From positions 1 through 64,000 of the forward strand of contig NZ_BCUZ01000003.1 in NCBI RefSeq assembly GCF_001591485.1: a DNA stretch of 64,000 nt, given 5' to 3'. This stretch comes from Neobacillus fumarioli NBRC 102428 (GTDB taxonomy: Bacteria > Bacillota > Bacilli > Bacillales > Cytobacillaceae). The notes under the pieces are model-generated. The model had not been told where the DNA came from. It saw only the letters and a program-made list of their open reading frames with translations, and made no database searches. The position numbers and the translations under genes were made by a program. This document shows, piece by piece, positions 11,783-19,562 of this stretch. Within the stretch, counting starts at the first letter, position 1. The number at the start of each line of letters is the position of its first letter.

Positions 11783-11815
11783 TTATATACCATTCCTTTC
11801 CAGTATAAAGAAGTA

Positions 11816-11841
11816 CGAATGAGAAAGCTTTGTCTCATTCG
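11816..11841 (-). other. Intra-operon hairpin before paaH
   Basis: A 9-bp perfect inverted repeat CGAATGAGA/TCTCATTCG around an 8-base loop in the 72-base gap between the aldehyde dehydrogenase gene and paaH. Only a mildly T-rich tail follows, so it may process or attenuate the operon mRNA rather than end it. Confidence 0.5.
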
Positions 11842-11854
11842 CACAAATGGGATT

Positions 11855-13363
11855 TTAAACTCCTAGTGGATTTAATGGACGACTTCCATAGTAAGAAATA
11901 ATACTCTTCGTTTCCGTATAAAGATCCAAGGTTTCAATGCAAAGTTCACGGCCGAAACCAGATTGTTTATAGCCCCCGAATGGTGTACCCGGGAAAGCTG
12001 AAAACGGACAGTTCACCATTACAATCCCTGCTTGAATTTGGTTGGCAATACGAGTGGCACGGGCTCCGTCCTTCGTCCATACAGCCGACCCCAAGCCATA
12101 CTCAGTATCATTTGCAAGTTGAATCGCTTCTTTTTCATCCTTAAATTTCATGACTACTACAACTGGGCCAAAGATTTCTTCCTTTACAACGGTCATGTTA
12201 TGATGAACATCAGCAATAACAGTCGGCTCATACCAGAATCCACCTTCGTAGCCATCTACTTTAGCAGGCTTGCCTCCCGTTAAAATGGTAGCACCTTCCT
12301 CGATGGCTGATTTTACATAACCGTCGATGACATCCAACTGGGCTTGGTCAATAATTGCCCCTACATGGGTACCCTTATCAAAAGGATTGCCGAGAACAAG
12401 CTTTTTCGTCTTTTCAACAAATTTGCTGACGAATTCATCATAAATATCTTCGTGTACATATAAACGAGAACGTGCTTCACAAGATTGTCCGCTATTGTAG
12501 AAAATGCCGAATAACGAGCCATCAATTGCTGCATCAATATCTGCATCTTCAAATACAAGGTTAGGTGACTTACCGCCAAGTTCAAGTGTTACCCGCTTCA
12601 AAGTATCAGATGCTTTTCTCATAATATCTTTGCCGATCGGGGTGGAACCAGTGAAGGCAACTTTATCTACCTTCGGATGCTCCACGAGGTAATTCCCAAC
12701 TTCAGAACCGGAACCTGGAACAATATTGACAACCCCGGCAGGAACACCTGCTTCTAAGCAGATTTCCCCTAGAATGATAGCAGTTAAAGGGGTCAGACTG
12801 GCAGGTTTCACAACAACCGAGCAGCCGGCAGCAATGGCAGGCGCAATTTTCCAGGCTGCCATCATAAGCGGATAGTTCCATGGTATGATTTGTGCACAGA
12901 CACCGACAGCTTCTTTTTCCGTATAATTGTGGAACTGGCCAGGCACATTGTTTACAACACCCCGGTGTCCGACAATTGCAGCAGCATAAAATTCAAAATC
13001 CTCAATTGCTTGTGTCACTTGTCCTTGGGCTGCCGCTAATGTTTTTCCAGTATCCAAGATTTCAAGTTCTACAAGTTCGTTAAAACGGGAGCGCATAATA
13101 GCCGCGATTTTATTTAATACTTGTGAACGGCGGCCAACAGGATATTTGCGCCATTTACCATGATCAAATGATGCGCGTGCAGCAAGTACAGCTTTTTCAG
13201 CATCTTCTTGAGATGCTTTAGCCACTTCTGCCACCAATTCTCCAGTAGCGGGATTATAGGTTTTAATGGTTTGCCCATTTGAACTTTCTACTTTTTCGCC
13301 ATTAATGATTAAATGATAGAAATCTCTTTTTAATGAAATTGGATTGCTCGTTTGTACTGTCAT
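11855..13363 (-). CDS. Aldehyde dehydrogenase of the paa operon
   Basis: A 502-residue NAD(P)-dependent aldehyde dehydrogenase. The general-base glutamate is in VTLELGGKSPN, the catalytic cysteine in NSGQSCEARSR, and the cofactor stretch is QIIPWNYPLMMAAWKIAPA. It corresponds to the dehydrogenase half of PaaZ, which oxidises the ring-opened 3-oxo-5,6-dehydrosuberyl-CoA semialdehyde. PaaZ of E. coli is about 680 residues and has a fused MaoC-like hydrolase domain, which this protein lacks. It lies 15 bases after paaG. The exact substrate rests on context. Confidence 0.82.
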   Translation of the reverse strand: MTVQTSNPISLKRDFYHLIINGEKVESSNGQTIKTYNPATGELVAEVAKASQEDAEKAVLAARASFDHGKWRKYPVGRRSQVLNKIAAIMRSRFNELVELEILDTGKTLAAAQGQVTQAIEDFEFYAAAIVGHRGVVNNVPGQFHNYTEKEAVGVCAQIIPWNYPLMMAAWKIAPAIAAGCSVVVKPASLTPLTAIILGEICLEAGVPAGVVNIVPGSGSEVGNYLVEHPKVDKVAFTGSTPIGKDIMRKASDTLKRVTLELGGKSPNLVFEDADIDAAIDGSLFGIFYNSGQSCEARSRLYVHEDIYDEFVSKFVEKTKKLVLGNPFDKGTHVGAIIDQAQLDVIDGYVKSAIEEGATILTGGKPAKVDGYEGGFWYEPTVIADVHHNMTVVKEEIFGPVVVVMKFKDEKEAIQLANDTEYGLGSAVWTKDGARATRIANQIQAGIVMVNCPFSAFPGTPFGGYKQSGFGRELCIETLDLYTETKSIISYYGSRPLNPLGV

Positions 13364-13378
13364 CCCATGAACCTCCTA

Positions 13379-14152
13379 TTATTTTCCGATAAATATAGGT
13401 TTTCTTTTTTCTATAAATGCCTGAACACCTTCACGGTGATCTCTTGAGAGCCCGGCAATTCTTTGCCCCTGAGCTTCTTCTTCTAAATAATCGGTGAAGG
13501 ATAAGTTTCTGGCTGCTTTCATCGTCCGTTTTATTAACCCAACAGCTTTTGTTGGCATGGCGGCAATCCGATCAACGAATTGTTGAACTTCCGTCTCAAA
13601 GTGATCGGCCGGATACACTTTGGTTGCCAATCCAAGAGATAATGCTTGATCAGCAGGAATTTTTTCGCCTAATACAGATATTTCCAGCGCTTTTGCTTCT
13701 CCTACTAATCTAGTAAGAAAATAACTGTTACCCGAATCCGGAATTAACCCGATGTGGACAAAAGCATTAAGAAAGCTTGCTCGGTCTGATAACAGACGAA
13801 AATCACAGGCTAGCGCAAGACTAAACCCGGCACCGGCAGCTACCCCATTGACAGCAGCGATAATCGGTTTCTCACACTGATAAATTTGCTTCATCATCGG
13901 TGCATATTGTTTTCTTAATACTTCACCATGATCCATACTTTCATCTACTTCAGAAAGGTTCTGGCCGGAACAGAATCCTCTCCCGGCCCCCGTAATCACA
14001 ATTGCTCTTACATCTTCAGATAAGGATGCATTTTTAATCGCATGAGTTATTTCATGATTCATTTGGGAAATGAAGGCATTTAAGGTATCGGGCCTGTTTA
14101 GAGTAATCCAGGCAGCACCGTTTTTTATCGAATAAATGATTGTTTCATACAT
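13379..14152 (-). CDS. paaG: Ring 1,2-epoxyphenylacetyl-CoA isomerase PaaG
   Basis: A 257-residue crotonase of the PaaG type. It carries GFCSGQNL and AAGAGFSLALACD, where the hydratase glutamate is a serine. It also has the aspartate in GLIPDSG, which PaaG uses as its acid/base. The C-terminus (RDHREGVQAFIEKR) matches the PaaG pattern. PaaG turns the 1,2-epoxide into oxepin-CoA and isomerises a later dehydroadipyl-CoA. Four bases separate it from the upstream paaF. Confidence 0.88.
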   Translation of the reverse strand: MYETIIYSIKNGAAWITLNRPDTLNAFISQMNHEITHAIKNASLSEDVRAIVITGAGRGFCSGQNLSEVDESMDHGEVLRKQYAPMMKQIYQCEKPIIAAVNGVAAGAGFSLALACDFRLLSDRASFLNAFVHIGLIPDSGNSYFLTRLVGEAKALEISVLGEKIPADQALSLGLATKVYPADHFETEVQQFVDRIAAMPTKAVGLIKRTMKAARNLSFTDYLEEEAQGQRIAGLSRDHREGVQAFIEKRKPIFIGK

Positions 14153-14156
14153 ATGG

Positions 14157-14933
14157 TTATCTCCCTTTAAATTCCGGCTTGCGTTTTTCGATAAATGCGG
14201 TCATTCCTTCTTTTTGGTCTTCAGATGCAAACAATAAGTAGAAGTTTTTCCGTTCATATTGCATTCCTTCATAAAGCGAATAATCAACGGCTTTATTAAC
14301 TGCATCTTTAATTAAGCGAATCGCAAGCGGTGCTTGACGAGCAATTTGTTTTGCCATCTTCAGTGTTTCTTCCATTAGAAGTTCTGGTGAAACAATCCGG
14401 CTGATCAAGCCGTGCTGTATCGCTGTTTCAGCTGGAATCCGGCTACCGCTCCATAACCATTCAAGTGCTTTTGTCCTGCCGACAATTTTGGTCAATCTCT
14501 GCGTGCCGCCGGCTCCCGGCATTACCCCAAGATTCACCTCGGGAAAGGCAAATTCTGTACCGCTAGCTGCAATAAGCAAGTCACAATTTAGGGCCAATTC
14601 AAATCCGCCGCCAAAAACGAATCCTTTCACAGCACCAATCAATGGCTTTTTAATCAGTGACAAACGATCCCAATCGGCAAATTGATTTAACAGTTCTAGT
14701 CTGATGGGGTTATCTGCAGCCATTTCATCAATATCAGCTCCTGCCGAGAAGGCACGCCCTTTACCGGATAAGACAATGACCCGCACCTCTTCATTCCGGT
14801 CAAAAGATTCTGCTACATCAACGATTTCCCCTACCATTTGGCGGTTCAATGCATTGTATTGGGCGGGTCTGTTTAACTCAATTAAAGCAACCCCGTCATC
14901 ATGGGAAACTTCAATAAATTCATACGATTTCAT
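14157..14933 (-). CDS. paaF: 2,3-dehydroadipyl-CoA hydratase PaaF
   Basis: A 258-residue crotonase with both hydratase glutamates (GGGFELALNCD and FPEVNLGVMPGAGG) and the oxyanion-hole stretch AFSAGADIDEM. Its C-terminus, EDQKEGMTAFIEKRKPEF, follows the PaaF pattern. It hydrates 2,3-dehydroadipyl-CoA to 3-hydroxyadipyl-CoA. The start overlaps the EthD gene stop by 4 bases (ATGA), which suggests translational coupling. Confidence 0.87.
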   Translation of the reverse strand: MKSYEFIEVSHDDGVALIELNRPAQYNALNRQMVGEIVDVAESFDRNEEVRVIVLSGKGRAFSAGADIDEMAADNPIRLELLNQFADWDRLSLIKKPLIGAVKGFVFGGGFELALNCDLLIAASGTEFAFPEVNLGVMPGAGGTQRLTKIVGRTKALEWLWSGSRIPAETAIQHGLISRIVSPELLMEETLKMAKQIARQAPLAIRLIKDAVNKAVDYSLYEGMQYERKNFYLLFASEDQKEGMTAFIEKRKPEFKGR

Positions 14934-15235
14934 TCATCGTCTTCCCCGATCATTAAGGTTACAAGCTTTCCGGCAAATTTCATTAAATCTTTTCCAGAAG
15001 CCTTTCCTTCTTCGGATCGCATCCCTTTTTGTAAATCTTCAAGGCTGTCATAACGCATTTCACACATTAAATAGTATGGAGGTTCTGTACCCATTGGTGT
15101 TCCTGTGAATTTTGTAACTTTTATTTCACGCAATCCAGGGATTTTTTTCGTAATCGGTACATGAACGTTATAATAGTGTTCGTCAAATGCCGCCTTGTCT
15201 TCCGGTTGTTTATATAATGCGATTAATTTAGCCAT
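14930..15235 (-). CDS. EthD-domain small protein in the paa operon
   Basis: A 101-residue ferredoxin-like dimeric alpha/beta-barrel protein of the EthD type. The N-terminal pattern LYKQPEDKAAFDEHYYNVHVP with histidines in the HxxH region is typical. EthD proteins support oxygenases or bind hydrophobic products, and none has a settled reaction. The gene lies inside the operon between paaD and paaF and is coupled to paaF by a 4-base overlap, so it very probably acts in phenylacetyl-CoA oxidation. E. coli paa clusters have no counterpart. Confidence 0.8.
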   Translation of the reverse strand: MAKLIALYKQPEDKAAFDEHYYNVHVPITKKIPGLREIKVTKFTGTPMGTEPPYYLMCEMRYDSLEDLQKGMRSEEGKASGKDLMKFAGKLVTLMIGEDDE

Positions 15236-15255
15236 TGTTTACTCTCCTCACTTTT

Positions 15256-15756
15256 TTACATTAATGTTGAAATAGGTTTCATTGCTTCAAATGGATTTTT
15301 ACAGTTTTTACAATATAAAATACTCCGGCATGCTGTAGGTCCAAAAATATTTTCCATTGTCACATATGTTGAACCGCAGTAAGGGCAATCCACATGCCAG
15401 GATCCATCTGTGTCCATTAAACGGGGAGGCGGAGCAATACCAAATGCCTTCAATCCGCTTCTGCCTGCTTCAGATATACGATCTGATGTCCATGACGGAT
15501 GATAGATGAATTCTACCTTGACCTCTTCTACTTCTTTAATGGCCTCGACTGTTGTTTCGATATTTTTCTTAATAAGGTCAAGAGCAGGGCAGCCAAGAAA
15601 GGTTGGAAGAATTTTAATATTCACTACCCTTCCTTGAACGTTGATTTCCTCAACCATTCCAAGGTCGATAATACTCACTGTATTTATTTCGGGATCGTGA
15701 ACTTCTTTTAAAACCTCTAACACTTTCTCTTCTAGTGAATGGATCGTCATTTGCAT
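15256..15756 (-). CDS. paaD: Phenylacetyl-CoA epoxidase maturation protein PaaD
   Basis: A 166-residue protein with an N-terminal MIP18/DUF59 domain (HDPEINTVSIIDLGMV, then FLGCPALDLIKKNIE) that supports iron-sulfur or metal-centre assembly. The C-terminal zinc-ribbon-like part carries CPYCGS and CKNC. PaaD is needed for active PaaABC epoxidase. It follows paaC at 21 bases. The ribosome binding site AAAGGGGTG lies 5 bases before the ATG. Confidence 0.92.
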   Translation of the reverse strand: MQMTIHSLEEKVLEVLKEVHDPEINTVSIIDLGMVEEINVQGRVVNIKILPTFLGCPALDLIKKNIETTVEAIKEVEEVKVEFIYHPSWTSDRISEAGRSGLKAFGIAPPPRLMDTDGSWHVDCPYCGSTYVTMENIFGPTACRSILYCKNCKNPFEAMKPISTLM

Positions 15757-15777
15757 GATGTCACCCCTTTCGTGTTA

Positions 15778-16590
15778 TTACCAAGTAGCTGCCGGATCCA
15801 GACGATAGACTTCAGAAAGAGTTGCGATGGCTGATTCTAAATCTTCCGTATGTTCAAAGTTACGTCCATTTGCTTCTGTTCTAGAGGGAATCTCTGGAAT
15901 TGGCAGATGAATAGATTCAAAAACCGGCTTCATCTGAGCTTTCCATCTTTGAACAAGAACTTTTTCTTCTTCGATTAAACCCAACCTGACAATCTGTTCC
16001 CCATCAGCGCCTAATGAGAACACATCACCGAAATCTTTCATCACTCGGTCAACAGCTGACTGCATTCTTTCTCTTGCTTCTTCTGTCGAATTAAACAGTT
16101 GGATAAACCATGTTTTCCAATGAAGTAAATGGTAATATAATTCGATATTTATTTTTAAAGCTACTTTTGCAAGCGGGTCATACGAACTGTTTTTCAATGA
16201 TTCAATTTTTACTTTCTTTGCTGCTGTGTAAAAATAATTTCTAACAACGGCATAGGCCCAATCAAATTTCGGAACATTCATATAATCGCCTTCACCATTC
16301 GGCCTCTCTACTAAAATACAATTCTTTCGTTCCTTTGCCGGACGTAAATGGGCTAATGAATCAGCACTGCCTAATCCTAATTCCTCCAACAATTGATAGA
16401 ACATCGCAGCATGACCCATGCTGTCCTGACTAATGGATGATGAAGCAACATCCTCTTCAATATGTGGTGCCAACCCAAGCCATTCAGACCCTCTAAAGGA
16501 ATAAAGAAAGTCATCGTCAGCCAATTGAAATAATAAACTTACGACCGCTTCTTTATTTTCAGGGGCGGTTGTTAGATTTAATTCAGTCAT
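15778..16590 (-). CDS. paaC: Phenylacetyl-CoA epoxidase structural subunit PaaC
   Basis: A 270-residue ferritin-like subunit that pairs with PaaA in the PaaABC epoxidase. The start is the ATG behind AGGAGGC with 7-base spacing. An ATG 42 bases upstream lies inside paaB and has no site. Helix stretches include SEWLGLAPHIEED and SQDSMGHAAMFYQLLEELG. PaaC is the structural, non-catalytic homologue of PaaA, and SQDSMGHA lacks the usual ExxH glutamate. It overlaps the paaB end by 8 bases. Confidence 0.92.
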   Translation of the reverse strand: MTELNLTTAPENKEAVVSLLFQLADDDFLYSFRGSEWLGLAPHIEEDVASSSISQDSMGHAAMFYQLLEELGLGSADSLAHLRPAKERKNCILVERPNGEGDYMNVPKFDWAYAVVRNYFYTAAKKVKIESLKNSSYDPLAKVALKINIELYYHLLHWKTWFIQLFNSTEEARERMQSAVDRVMKDFGDVFSLGADGEQIVRLGLIEEEKVLVQRWKAQMKPVFESIHLPIPEIPSRTEANGRNFEHTEDLESAIATLSEVYRLDPAATW

Positions 16591-16936
16591 GTTTGGTGCC
16601 TCCTGACCATGAAAGGATTTCTTTTTCATCAAACATTTTCTGCTGGTAATAACGCCATTTCTTCTTCAAATAACCGTAACCTTTTGTTTCCCGATATTCT
16701 TTATTATCCAACCGCTTTAGCATTACCTTCTCTTCTCTCGTCAACCCTTGAATGTGCTCCCGCTGAACTACCCAAATATCTGCTACCGGCTCTCGGCGCA
16801 TGAAGTTTTCTTGTGCCATAATCATAGCCATCTCAGCATTTGGTGCCAACAAACTAAATTGATGCTGAAAGGGTGAAGAAGGTGTCCGTTTACTGAAAAC
16901 TTCAAATTCATGGTAAAAAGTTTTCTTCTGTTCCAT
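16583..16936 (-). CDS. paaB: Phenylacetyl-CoA epoxidase bridging subunit PaaB
   Basis: A 117-residue PaaB-family subunit that links PaaAC heterodimers in the epoxidase. Family features are the N-terminal YHEFEVFSKRTPSSPFQHQFSLL-type strand region (residues about 8-30), AENFMRREPVADIWVV near the middle and a C-terminal DKEYRETKGYGY region. It lies 20 bases after paaA and overlaps paaC by 8 bases, consistent with fixed stoichiometry. Confidence 0.92.
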   Translation of the reverse strand: MEQKKTFYHEFEVFSKRTPSSPFQHQFSLLAPNAEMAMIMAQENFMRREPVADIWVVQREHIQGLTREEKVMLKRLDNKEYRETKGYGYLKKKWRYYQQKMFDEKEILSWSGGTKHD

Positions 16937-16956
16937 TTTAAACCTTCTCCTTTTCG

Positions 16957-17913
16957 TTAAATTGCTGCCGCACTTAAGGCTTCACGTACCCATGCATTCG
17001 TTTCGTATGATACTCTGCGCAGGTTTAAGCGTGCTTGTGAACGTGGCCCATTGTTCATGATAATTTGTTTGAATTTACTCCAATCCGGCTGCTGATAAAT
17101 CCATACTTTTTGTTCTTCGTCAAACCGTAATGTCGGGTCAGGAATCGTTAAACCTAATGACAAGATGCGCGGAACATATTTAGTAAAAAAGCTTTGTCTT
17201 AACTCTTCATTCGTACTGGTCCGGATCTTGTACTTAATCGTTATGTCCTGTTTACTTGAACCGGTTGTGTCACTGTTTGCTGGACCAAAAAACATCAGAA
17301 GAGCTTCCCACCATTCATTCAAGGATTCTTGAAGCATTTGTCTTTGTTCTTCTGTACCTTCTGCAAGTGCCATAATAATCGATTCTCCGTGATGCGCGTG
17401 GAAAACTTCTTCAGCACATATCCGGTGTAGTGCTCTTGAATATGGTCCATAAGAGCTATTTAGCATATTTGTCTGTGTGATAATTGCTGCACCATCGACA
17501 AGCCAGCCGATTAATCCAGCATCTGCCCAAGTTTTGGCAGGCATATGGAATACATTATGAAACTTTAATTTTCCGGTAAATAAGTCTTGCATAAGATCAT
17601 CACGATCTTTCCCATACGGCTTTAACAAATCCTCTGCAACGCGAAGGAGCAATTGACCATGGCCCATTTCATCCTGAACTTTTGCCATGATTCCGAGTTT
17701 CCGTCTTAATGATGGAGCTTTCGGCACCCATTCTTTTTCAGGCAGTGCACCCATTATTTCACTGATGCCATGCATAGAGATTAATTTGATCAACGCTATA
17801 CGATATTCCTCTGGCATCCAATCATCTGCTTCAATCTTGTCACCGGCTTCGATTCTTGCCATAAATTGTTCTAACTGTTCATGTTCTTCTAACTCTTTTT
17901 CAAGAATGCTCAT
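16957..17913 (-). CDS. paaA: Phenylacetyl-CoA 1,2-epoxidase catalytic subunit PaaA
   Basis: PaaA is the catalytic di-iron oxygenase subunit that converts phenylacetyl-CoA plus O2 to the ring 1,2-epoxide. There are 318 residues. Two ExxH di-iron motifs are visible, QDEMGHGQ (E82, H85) and AEEVFHAHHG (E169, H172), as expected for the ferritin-like fold. The ATG follows AAAGGTGG with 7-base spacing. It is the first gene of a ten-gene unit ending at the 9671 terminator. A perfect-TATAAT promoter and an inverted-repeat operator lie directly upstream. Confidence 0.95.
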   Translation of the reverse strand: MSILEKELEEHEQLEQFMARIEAGDKIEADDWMPEEYRIALIKLISMHGISEIMGALPEKEWVPKAPSLRRKLGIMAKVQDEMGHGQLLLRVAEDLLKPYGKDRDDLMQDLFTGKLKFHNVFHMPAKTWADAGLIGWLVDGAAIITQTNMLNSSYGPYSRALHRICAEEVFHAHHGESIIMALAEGTEEQRQMLQESLNEWWEALLMFFGPANSDTTGSSKQDITIKYKIRTSTNEELRQSFFTKYVPRILSLGLTIPDPTLRFDEEQKVWIYQQPDWSKFKQIIMNNGPRSQARLNLRRVSYETNAWVREALSAAAI

Positions 17914-17933
17914 ATTGATACCACCTTTACATA

Positions 17934-17956
17934 ATATAACGTTTATTTAACGTTAT
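17934..17956 (-). promoter_or_regulatory. Operator of the paaA operon
   Basis: A perfect inverted repeat, ATAACGTT and AACGTTAT separated by 5 bases (17936-17956). It begins 21 bases before the paaA start codon and overlaps the -10 edge and start point of its promoter, which implies repression. The 19-base segment 17934-17952 matches the element before paaK at 17 of 19 positions. PaaX is the likely binder (inference). Confidence 0.75.
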
Positions 17957-17983
17957 TATATTTCATTGTTATATTGATAGCAA
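17955..17983 (-). promoter_or_regulatory. SigA promoter of the paaA operon
   Basis: On the minus strand: TTGCTA (17983-17978), 17 bases, then a perfect TATAAT (17960-17955). The predicted start point falls inside the inverted-repeat operator. Confidence 0.8.
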
Positions 17984-18055
17984 GAATATTCTCTCATTTC
18001 CTTTTATAAGCAATTTTACCTATGTCTTGCATTACTCATTAATGTATAACAAAAA

Positions 18056-18069
18056 TCGTAGCGCTTACA
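18056..18069 (-). promoter_or_regulatory. cre-like site between paaK and paaA
   Basis: TGTAAGCGCTACGA on the minus strand fits the CcpA consensus TGWAANCGNTNWCA at 12 of 14 positions. It lies directly after the paaK stop and about 75 bases upstream of the paaA -35. Confidence 0.4.
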
Positions 18070-18071
18070 TT

Positions 18072-19397
18072 TTAAACGACTGTTTCAGCATTTCTTCTAT
18101 CAACAATACGTTTGGCTTTTCCCTCAGAACGGGGAAGGCTGCCTGGTTGATTAATAATCGTATCCATTGTCACCAAACAGTTTGATTTCATTTGGTGTTG
18201 GATGTTTCGTTTTAATTTCTGGATCATTGGATGCCCTAAATCTTGGGCAATTTCTCGATAAAGCAGATTGTCAATTTCAACATGAAGTTCAACATTGTCC
18301 AGGCTTCCCTTTTTTGTCAAGTGTATTTGATAATTTGGCACTAGTCCTTCAATTTGTAATAGGACCCGTTCAATTTCTGAAGGGAAAACGTTTACACCAC
18401 GAATAATAAGCATATCATCTGTGCGCCCTTTCAAGCGCGACATTCTAGTATGTGTCCTGCCACACACGCACTTTTCACGAGTAATAGAAGCTATATCTCC
18501 TGTCCGGTAACGAATGATTGGTAGCGCTTCCTTCGTTAAGCTTGTAAATACCAGTTCACCATCCTGACCTTCTTCAACAGGCTCTAAGGTATCAGGGTTC
18601 AAAACTTCTACGTAAAAGTGATCCTCTGCAATATGCAAACCGTTTTGGGCTTCATGGCACTCTATGGCAACACCTGGTCCCATCACTTCGCTTAAACCAT
18701 AAATGTCAATTGCTTTTATATCCAGTTTCCGTTCTAAAGTTGCCCTCATTTCCTCCGTCCATGGTTCAGCCCCAAAAATTCCGTATTCAAGGCTTGTTTC
18801 CCTTGGATCCATCCCCATCTTTTCCATCTGTTCAATAATATTCAAAATATAGGATGGAGTTCCGCATATGCCTCTTGGCTTAAAATCATTGATGATCGTG
18901 ATTTGTCTTTCTGTATTGCCTCCTGAAATTGGAACAGTCACTACCCCCAGTTCCTCTGCCCCGTAATGAAGACCGAGCCCGCCGGTAAATAAACCATAAC
19001 CATAAGCATTGTGGAATATATCCCCTTTCCTTCCACCTGCTGTGACAATGCCGCGTGCCACGATCTTTGCCCAATTTTTTATATCGTTTTTGGTATAGCC
19101 GACTACTGTTGGTTTGCCGCTTGTTCCCGATGACCCATGAACTCTGTTTACTTCATCCATTGGAACCGCAAATAAGCCAAATGGATATTGGTCACGCAAA
19201 TCCTTTTTCTTTGTAAAAGGAAGTTTTCTTACATCATCTAATGATTGGATATCATCTGGTGTTATGCCTTGTTCAGCAAATTTTTCTTTATAAAACGGCA
19301 CCTTTTCATACACTCTTTTTACCGTCTGCTGCAATCGAGCCAATTGTAGTTTTTCAAGCTCGGGCCGGCTCATTGTTTCTATTTCCGGATGGTACAT
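18072..19397 (-). CDS. paaK: Phenylacetate-CoA ligase PaaK
   Basis: A 441-residue AMP-forming ligase that activates phenylacetate to phenylacetyl-CoA. The ATP-binding loop HGSSGTSGKPTVV lies at about residues 88-99. The conserved EYGIFGAEPWTEEMR, IYGLSEVMGPG and RYRTGDI stretches follow in family order, and the C-terminal domain carries GRTDDMLIIRGVNVFPS. The start follows AAGGAGG by 9 bases. It is its own transcription unit, with a terminator from the permease upstream and the shared operator before its start codon. Confidence 0.95.
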   Translation of the reverse strand: MYHPEIETMSRPELEKLQLARLQQTVKRVYEKVPFYKEKFAEQGITPDDIQSLDDVRKLPFTKKKDLRDQYPFGLFAVPMDEVNRVHGSSGTSGKPTVVGYTKNDIKNWAKIVARGIVTAGGRKGDIFHNAYGYGLFTGGLGLHYGAEELGVVTVPISGGNTERQITIINDFKPRGICGTPSYILNIIEQMEKMGMDPRETSLEYGIFGAEPWTEEMRATLERKLDIKAIDIYGLSEVMGPGVAIECHEAQNGLHIAEDHFYVEVLNPDTLEPVEEGQDGELVFTSLTKEALPIIRYRTGDIASITREKCVCGRTHTRMSRLKGRTDDMLIIRGVNVFPSEIERVLLQIEGLVPNYQIHLTKKGSLDNVELHVEIDNLLYREIAQDLGHPMIQKLKRNIQHQMKSNCLVTMDTIINQPGSLPRSEGKAKRIVDRRNAETVV

Positions 19398-19415
19398 TTT
19401 CTTCTACCTCCTTAT

Positions 19416-19434
19416 ATATAACATTAATTTAACG
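19416..19434 (-). promoter_or_regulatory. Operator before paaK
   Basis: The 19-base element matches the paaA operator at 17 of 19 positions (minus strand CGTTAAATTAATGTTATAT against CGTTAAATAAACGTTATAT). It starts 19 bases before the paaK start codon, nearly the same distance as at paaA. A TTGACA (19490-19485) and a TATAAT (19462-19457) lie upstream, but 22 bases apart, so the promoter itself is uncertain. Confidence 0.65.
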
Positions 19435-19520
19435 ATTGTTTTAATTTAGTAATACAATTATAGATTAATACCACCTATTCTCTATGTCAATATTGTTGGT
19501 TGAATTTTTTTATAATTCAA

Positions 19521-19553
19521 AGAAAAAAAGCCAGGTAAAAAGCCTGGCAAAAA
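19521..19553 (-). terminator. Terminator after the amino-acid permease gene
   Basis: Stem GCCAGG/CCTGGC (19530-19535 with 19543-19548) followed by TTTTTTT on the minus strand. It marks the end of the phenylalanine oxidation unit and separates it from paaK. Confidence 0.85.
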
Positions 19554-19562
19554 TTATATTAT

